Shown here piece after piece: positions 57,572 through 64,000 of a stretch of DNA of 64,000 bases. Origin of the DNA: Atherix ibis. Taxonomy: Eukaryota; Arthropoda; Insecta; Diptera; Athericidae. Below the pieces are notes generated by a model, which searched no databases, was not told where the DNA came from, and saw only the letters and a list, made by a program, of their open reading frames with translations. The position numbers and the translations under genes were made by a program. The stretch is from contig OY282609.1 in the NCBI GenBank assembly GCA_958298945.1, positions 29,671,212-29,735,211 on the forward strand, given 5' to 3'. Every line of letters begins with the position of its first letter. Within the stretch, counting starts at the first letter, position 1.

Positions 57572-58285
57572 AAGATAAAGGCGAAAATGCAAGCCAGGCG
57601 GCTGAAGTTGTGAATGGTATGTAAGGTTCCGATACTGTCATAGCCAATTATGCGCAATTTTGGTTTCGTCGATTCTGTTCCGGTAATTTCAATGTTGAAG
57701 GTACACTTCGCAAAGTTAGGCCCCTCGTCGAAAATGTCGATAAAATCATGCAAATGATCGAAGTAGATCTGTATGTTAGCAGTCGCACCATCGCCCAGGA
57801 GCGAAAGATCGACCACAAAACAGTTTAAAGCCATCTGCATAAAAAGCTGGATTCAAAAAGAAGCTCGATGTTTGGGTGCAGATGGTGACTAGGGATGAGA
57901 AAGGGGTCACATACGACAATATTGTGCGATCGTGGTCAAAGCTTGGCGAAGCGGCTCAAACAGTGACCAAACCAGGAGGACTAACGGCCAGGATGGTTTT
58001 GCTGTGCATTTGGTGGGGCTAGAAAGGAATCCATCTCTACTGTCAACAAGTGGACCGCTTGAATCTAACAATTGACCAGAAGTGGCCAAAATGGACCAAC
58101 AGGAGATGTGTTGTATTTCTTTAGGACTCGCGTGAAAATCCGGGAACTTGGCTGGGAAGTTTTGATGTATCCATCTTACAGTTCGGACATGGCACCAACC
58201 GATTACCATCTTTTTTTATTATTGCAAAACTTCCTTAGTGATAAGAAATTGTTATCAAAAGAAGATTCTATGAGAGAGGCATTAT
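57572..58285 (+). pseudogene. mariner transposase of the 30.5-kb family, heavily broken
   Basis: DKGENASQAAEVVNGM, FWFRRFCSGNFNVEG, PLVENVDKIMQMIEVD, then TMARpiece QMVTRDEKGVTYDNI near 57890 (DEKW changed to DEKG), LTARMVLLCIWWG, and after a deletion VKIRELGWEVLMYPSYSSDM and APTDYHLFLLLQNFL. The second catalytic block (HQDNARPHT) has been lost to a deletion near 58110-58130. It keeps the GAA codon at the place where the 30.5-kb copy has its first stop. Termini absent. Confidence 0.8.
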
Positions 58286-58914
58286 GATTATGGGGCATAA
58301 CCAATATTATAATAGCTTCTATCTTCGATTATGGGGCAGCTTTTATATGTTGTTGAGTTTTGGGGTAACTTTATAGTTTTAATATAATTTACTTTTTCAC
58401 AAAGCCTAACAATTTCTTTATTCGATTTACGAATCACTTTCGCTAAGTAATGATCTGAGAAAACCGAGTGAGGCAGCCTTACATTCCACATTCGGATTGA
58501 ACGGTTCAAAATAGAATCTTTGTATCTTAGAGTACGTGCGAAAAGAGGATTCAGGGTAGACTAGTGTGCATTGTTGACGAAACGGGTATTACGGTGAAAT
58601 AATTGTTGGGGTGGAATGCAACTTACCAATTCACAGGAACACTTTATGGATAATGCAGTTAAATAAGGAGACATAACGTCGATGTTCCAGTCAGTCTAAT
58701 AACTCCGTAATATTTTCGTCTCCTATTAATTTAATCGCTTGATTTTCCATCCCGTCTAGTAAGAGCAATCACTTTTTAGAAGCGGATATCCATAAATAGT
58801 AAATATATTCCAGACTTTAGATTTTTTAAAGAATTTCTGAATATTCTATCTAAACTTAATTAATTATCCTTTGCATTAATTAAGTGAACAAAATTAGTTT
58901 TTTCTTTAGAAAAA
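58286..58914. other. unassigned sequence inside the composite mariner
   Basis: About 630 bp between the second mariner piece and the outer right terminus. A minus-strand open frame at 58288-58509 (NKEIVRLCEKVNYIKTIKLP) has no recognised family. It may be a third, unknown insertion. Confidence 0.4.
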
Positions 58915-58944
58915 AAAAACGACAGAACTTTCCCTTACACCCAA

Positions 58945-59622
58945 TATAATTGCTTTCAAAAATAACCCAATTTTGCCCGATTCAATAAATTAAACACAAT
59001 TGCAAAGAGTAAAGAAATGTCATCTAAGATCAGTTCAGTAATATTTTATGCTTAATTAAATATTTAAGGTCACTTAAACGTACATATGCATTTATTTTGT
59101 CTATGATTTCTATTTCAACGATGCTGCCATATTACAAAACACTGAAATATGTGGCAATACTAGAACGACAACGAACAAATTGGAAACAAGTGTTAATTCG
59201 ATGATAAAATCTTTTCGTGTTGTGGTCCATCGTCGGAATTTTAAGCATTCCCATAAGTTATTTTAAGAGAATACATATTTTAGCCCTCCATAAGAATTAA
59301 CGATATCGATACCTGCTTAATGAAGAGAACTTAGAGTGCTAATAAAAGCTCTTGGTTATTAATAGAATAAAGCTTAATAAACTGCTACAATCATGATTTT
59401 TAATTCGTATTGACTTAAGGGAATCATATCCAAAAATTTTAAGAAGTTAAATTTCTAGTAACAGAATGGGAAGTAGGTTGGGAGCACTAGTAATAGGTTG
59501 TCGAAGTCAGTATTCTTTAATTTGAAAGTTGGTCCTCAAGGAATGTTCTGCCTTGAACAGAATAATAGCATCAATTAGAAGGCCAAAGATATTTTGGGAG
59601 CATGGAATTGAAGGACTTTAAC
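58945..59622. other. non-coding DNA, nothing recognised
   Basis: No supported feature. Confidence 0.5.
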
Positions 59623-59714
59623 GCCGCATTTTATTTAACCCTAATTATTTAATCAGGCCTAAGCCGCATTTTACTTAGGCCTGATTATTTAATCAGGCCT
59701 AAACCGCATTTTAA
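59623..59714. repeat. 40-bp tandem repeat with palindromic unit
   Basis: Two full units (59623-59662 and 59663-59702) and a partial third (CCGCATTTTA) share CCGCATTTTA and TTATTTAATCAGGCCTAA. The second unit forms a 28-base palindrome at 59675-59702 with arms TTAGGCCTGATTA and a TT centre. Confidence 0.85.
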
Positions 59715-59759
59715 GTTATCCCTTTTAACTGTACGTTCAAATATTTATATTACTTTCTA

Positions 59760-59830
59760 AAATAGGCAGGGTTTGCCTATTTAAAAAAAAGGCAGGGATT
59801 GACAGGATTTAAAATAGGCAGGGATTGAAA
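59760..59830. repeat. AGGCAGGG repeats with a small hairpin
   Basis: GGCAGGG(T/A)TTG occurs three times (about 59765, 59791, 59817). AAATAGGCA at 59760-59768 pairs with TGCCTATTT at 59774-59782. Confidence 0.6.
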
Positions 59831-60165
59831 TATGCAAAAAAAATTGTATCAAAGTATTTGCGCAAAAAAGACACTATACCCAGTAGCACTAGATTGAACT
59901 AAAGCAACTTTAACAAAATTGAAATTTGCATATAGAAACATAAAATAAGTAATACGATAGTACCTTAACCCACCCAGAATGCAATTTGATATAACACCTT
60001 AGGATAGCAAACGTAGGGAGCAGCATTTGTCATACAATCGTTTTATTTGCATATTTATAACATAGAATCCATATGCTTTGGTATTAGGAGCGAAACAAGA
60101 AATTTCACTTTTAAAAAGTTTATTTTTTTTTGCAAATTCTGCTCACATATAGAACTTTTTTTTTA

Positions 60166-60212
60166 CCTAGTCTAGCCTGGCCTAGCCTAGACTAGCATAA
60201 CCTAACCTAGGT
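60166..60212. repeat. CCTAG/CCTAA-rich short repeat
   Basis: CCTAG, CCTGG, CCTAA units follow one another, including CTAGTCTAG and its inverse CTAGACTAG. It resembles neither the insect telomere repeat TTAGG in register nor a known element; CCTAACCTAGG occurs once. Confidence 0.6.
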
Positions 60213-62398
60213 TAAGCACTACAGTATCGGACAATCGCGTGCCGTAAATCAAAAATAGTCGGTATCGCGCTTTTCTTCAATATTCTATTATGCCCCTCAT
60301 TGATGCAGTTTGCATAGTTACTTGTTATCGCACCGATTCGATTTCGTGTAGGTAGCAGTCATTGCATTATATTCCAATTTTGTTTCAATTGGTTTCTCCT
60401 CTAGTCATACCAAAACACCGGTAACATATACTCATGAGATGTATGATAATATTTACCATAGAACCAGGTTGAATTCTATATGAAGGTATGAATATGGCAG
60501 CATGAAAGGGAATTCGTCTGTTCATCAGGGGTAAAGTGGGCCATTGACTTAAATGTAAACTTCTTTCAGCAATTGTATATAAAAAATGATAGCCACATAG
60601 TTGGGCACGCGACTTAGTCATGAATTTACTATTGCTAAGTGTTATAACCTTTGAAATTTTCAAATCTAGAATCAAACTCTAATGGCTCTAGACTTACCAA
60701 AGTTTCGAATCTATGAACGTCATAAGCTGGGCATATATGACGATAAGACGTATTGGATTCGTGCAGCTGCGACTCGTGCTAGCTACCTCCACCAACTTAG
60801 ACGTACTTCATTTTAAATCTCAATATGCCAACTGGGTTAAAATCTTTCCTAGCGATTATGATTTTATGATTTTTATAGGTCGTGATTCGATGTTGTTTGA
60901 ATAAATCGGCTAAAGGTACTTAATGCAATCCAATATCACGAGTCTAACCATAGATTTTCTTCCTTGTGAACACGGTATTAATGCTATAACCTCGACACTA
61001 TAGATCTTGGACAGAAATCAAGTTGAATGCTTTCATTTTTCATTTACAATCCAAAATAAAGCATTTTTCTAATAAAAACAGTAGTCTTTATTTTTTTCTA
61101 TTTTCTTTTTCTCTAATATGCATATACTTTTATGCAAATTATGTGAAAGATATCATGAAATATGTTATGAGAAAATTTTGGAAAAGACTTTCATCAGTTG
61201 GAAAAATAAAAAAAAAATATTTTCTATTTTTATTATAATAAGATGAGATCTTTCACTTTGATATTATTCGAGATAGTAACATAGATTTATTAAATAGATA
61301 AGATTTTATGAAAATAAAAATGCTTTCAAGATAGTAACATAGATTTATTTATTGAATAAAAATATAAAAAGTTGATGAAAACTTTTAACTTTTCAATAAG
61401 TTTTCTTTATGGAAATATGAATACATAAAATAGTAGATATTCATATCTAAATGTATGTTTGTATCTATTTAATATAGTCGACAAGTTAGATATAGTAGTA
61501 AGGAAATAATTTCAATTTTTGTGCAAAAAAAAATTATATTTCTTTCAATAAATTCTGGTTAACAATAATAACACCATTTTGAACATGTCCTAACCGATTT
61601 AAATATTTCTTGCGTAATCATCAGATATTCCTTTACAAGCATACCCCTTGATTTTTAAAATGCGTGCCAATTCTTCTATTACTACTACACGTTTATAGTA
61701 GAATAGATTGAAATCTATTAAGTGTATTTGTATTACAAATATTATTTATATATATATGTAAGCAAGGTGATAGATTGATAGATGTATTCGTAATCCTAGT
61801 ATATTTTTAGTTAAAAGTATATCGTGTATATGACCCGCAATCAAATAATTAATTTGGCATTAATATCATCATACATACATCTATCTATAAATATTTCTGT
61901 ATGTATTTTGTAATTCTATAAAAATAGATTAGCGATATTTACATTGACGATAATATTTTTATGTAATATTCGGTAATAAACTGTTTGTAGACTAAATTTG
62001 AATGATGAAAATATCAAATTTCATTACCAACAAATAATGAAATTTCTTTTTTATTTTCAATCTAAATCATAATTAATACTAGATGTATATACAAGAAAAA
62101 AAATTATTAAAACCTTAATTTCATTTGTTCTTTTTCTATTAAAGTAGCCTTACATATACAAATATAGGCAATTCCTTTTTTCATGTTTTGAAAATTCTAT
62201 TAACTTACATACAACAAGCCAGCCAGCCCCAACAACCACTTGCTCAAAAAAATCTCAACTCGATTGCACACAGTCGCAAAGAATTTTATTTTTAATAAAA
62301 ATAATACACGACCACTAATGAGACCCTATAGAGTGTGATATGTGTAGTTGCATTTATGAAATGCACTACGATAAATTGAACAGCTAGATTTAACGCAA
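60213..62398. other. A+T-rich DNA without recognisable gene
   Basis: No supported feature. A direct repeat of AGATAGTAACATAGATTTAT occurs at about 61271 and 61329. Confidence 0.5.
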
Positions 62399-63170
62399 TG
62401 ATATGCCCATTCCACAGAGGCTTCACTCCAGGGAAGTCAGCAGCAGATCAGATCTTCTCTCTGCGGTAGTATATGGAAAAACTGAATATGAATATATTCA
62501 ACATATCCACCCCCTGTTCATTAATATTAAAGCCGTTAATGGTAGTATAGCCAGGGTAAAACTCTACACATCCATAACAGAGTTATGCATCTCAGACACA
62601 TTGATTGGACTGACTAGGTTGACCATGGCTAGCGTGAGAGGAAGAGTAGAAGCGGCCGAATGGTCTCCGGGAAAGAGACGCATTTTCGTACGTTCACTTC
62701 AATCTGGCGCTGATGATATCGATATTATGTGTCGATCAGAAAGAGATGTACGAGAGAGCTATGGTACTTCAACATTAAGATGGCGGTGAAAAATTTTGGG
62801 CTACACATAAATGAAGGCAAAACAAATTACATGGTGACAGCGTCGGCATCGAAGACAAGATTAATCATTTTCCTATTTGGGGTCAAGCATCGCAACTGAT
62901 AACAACAATTTGACCATAATCGAAGCAACTGCTCTACAAGACACTTGTATTGACAGTCCTCATCTATTCTTCGGAAACTTGGGTTCTAAGCAAAAACCAT
63001 TTCGAAATCTTGTCCGCGTTCGAGAGGAGGTTTCCTTGCAACGTTTTTGGCCCCCTACATGGTGATGGATAATTCCGACGGTGTTAGCCACCTTGGACTC
63101 GCACTTGTTGCACCATTGATGATGATGTGTCATCAAATTTTTGGTTAAGCTTGGTGAGTCCCTGAGTTCG
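62399..63170 (+). pseudogene. endonuclease-RT type LINE fragment, decayed
   Basis: Broken frames give HRGFTPGKSAADQIFSLR (RT block), INIKAVNGSIARVKLYTS, LTRLTMASVRGRVEA, then the catalytic area SGADDIDIM (usual YADDIDI), RSERDVRE and TLVLTVLIYSSETWVLSKNH. The order and wording match the minus-strand LINE at 45003-46190, for example LTRLTMTSVRGRVKAGD. The first catalytic region has lost its FIDFKAAYD aspartates, reading INIKAVNG. Several frameshifts. Non-functional. Confidence 0.8.
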
Positions 63171-63239
63171 ACTTACGAAAAATTGGAACGGAGAATAATC
63201 ATTATCGGGGGCCAAATTTTTCAACAGCACAAATAATTT

Positions 63240-63600
63240 TTGAAGGTATGAAAAGTAGTGGAATATGAACCTAGCTCAGGGAGACCTCCAGAATTGGCAA
63301 CTAATCGAAATGTGAGAAATCTCTTGTGAGGTACTATCCTTGAAAGGCTCAGAAAAAGGGGTTATTCATGTCAGATCGGACATTGGAACACTTGGATGGT
63401 CTGCCATGATAACGCTCCCTATCACACGGTAATCGCCATCAATAAGTTTTTGCTTCCCCAGCCTGCCCTTTTATAATTAATCACAGCTCGTGTGACTATT
63501 TTTTGTTGGTCAAGATCAAAAAAACATTTTAAAAAATGTCATCTTGAAGGAGTGTAATCAAGGAGCTTAAAGCTATAACAAGTACATTTTTATTCGAAGA
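63240..63600 (+). pseudogene. mariner-like transposase relic
   Basis: YEPSSGRPPELATNR (linker region) is followed after a deletion by WMVCHDNAPYHTVIAINKFL (second catalytic block), then, frameshifted, KIKKTFKKCHLEGV. The deletion removes the part between linker and catalytic core. Similar C-terminal wording occurs at 15890-16130. Confidence 0.55.
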
Positions 63601-64000
63601 AAATTTTTAAAAAATATCTTGTAGAATATTACAAAAATAAGGCCAACATAAAAATTTATCTTCTGAGATTGGCTTATTCAAATTCAGAAAAATAAATGAA
63701 AAAAATTTTTTTTTGGAGAAAAAAATGACAGCGTTAAATCATATACCTGGAAAAGTATAATATGCTTAATTACTGAATTTTAATGCTTACAATATTTAGA
63801 ACTTGCTCTAAAATTGTTATTCTCCCTTCACCCAATTAAGTGTGTTTTTATGAATTTTATTTATTGTCATCGAATATGGTATAAAATAAAATATAATATT
63901 TAAGACTTCAGCTTTCATAAATATAATATACTAAAGTAAACTATAAACTGGTTTATGCGAATATATATATTTCCCGTTAATACCATTTCTGGTTTTGACG
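63601..64000. other. A+T-rich DNA without recognisable gene
   Basis: Nothing supported up to the window end. Confidence 0.5.

Larger units (their letters stand above)
56592..58944. mobile_element. composite mariner, TA-flanked, containing a second mariner family
   Basis: Left end TTGGGTGTAAGGGAAAGTTC at 56592 and the inverted right end at 58944 match over about 29 bp, both flanked by TA (56590-56591 and 58945-58946). Inside, a first mariner runs from 56592 to about 57571, ending in a damaged copy of its own right terminus (GAACTTTCCCTTA at about 57559-57571). A headless and tailless piece of the family seen at 30520-31728 follows to 58285. About 630 bp of unassigned sequence then lead to the intact right terminus. 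Confidence 0.8.

Noticed and set aside
61740..61920. Short TA and CATA runs as a satellite
   Set aside because: Too short and irregular; typical of A+T-rich insect DNA.
1..64000. CRISPR arrays, bacterial operons, rRNA genes
   Set aside because: No regularly spaced repeats, no ribosome-binding-site-led gene strings and no rRNA-like stretches; the transposon content is eukaryotic.

Overview
This window is A+T-rich (by eye about 70-75%), non-bacterial DNA that looks like a transposon-filled intergenic or intronic part of an arthropod, most likely insect, genome. Many mariner-family (IS630-Tc1-mariner, D,D34D) copies occur next to non-LTR retrotransposons of Jockey, R1/TRAS and endonuclease-RT (RTE/CR1-like) type, a combination common in insects. 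The order is not fixed by the sequence; the frequent TACGAGTA-type motif reminds me of flies, but this is only an impression. No intact host gene was found, and no rRNA, tRNA, CRISPR array, operon or other prokaryotic feature. Almost every open reading frame over 60 codons that is not transposon-derived is A+T-rich low-complexity sequence.

Layout: 1-232 mariner fragment; 233-10.5 kb mostly unannotated A+T-rich DNA with a CATC microsatellite, a 1-kb cluster of GTCAGCC/GGCTGAC motifs (6.39-7.40 kb) and a strong hairpin (8.67 kb); 10.5-13.1 kb LINE 3'-end fragment and a Jockey-like element; 14.9-16.1 kb mariner derivative with long inverted arms plus another mariner relic; 19.9-23.1 kb RT fragments around a composite mariner; 26.6-28.1 kb mariner and R1-like relics; 29.1 kb a possible first exon; 30.5-33.8 kb two nearly full-length mariners and a Jockey scrap; 35.5-37.4 kb TRAS/R1-like LINE on the minus strand; 37.7-39.5 kb Jockey scrap and a two-family mariner chimera; 41.5-43.8 kb a nest of LINE in LINE in mariner; 45.0-46.2 kb endonuclease-RT type LINE (minus); 47.5-48.3 kb second long-arm mariner derivative; 53.7-55.0 kb best preserved mariner (minus); 56.6-58.9 kb composite mariner; 59.6-60.2 kb small tandem repeats; 62.4-63.6 kb LINE and mariner relics.

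How the parts relate: none of the transposase or RT genes is intact, so no element here could supply its own protein. At least six mariner families can be told apart by termini or protein. The most notable system is a derived mariner family (14938-15835 and 47529-48334). Two copies in opposite orientation share the same internal deletion and the same inverted duplication of the 5' end, giving arms of about 200 bp. The rearranged form therefore probably moved as a unit, using transposase from elsewhere.
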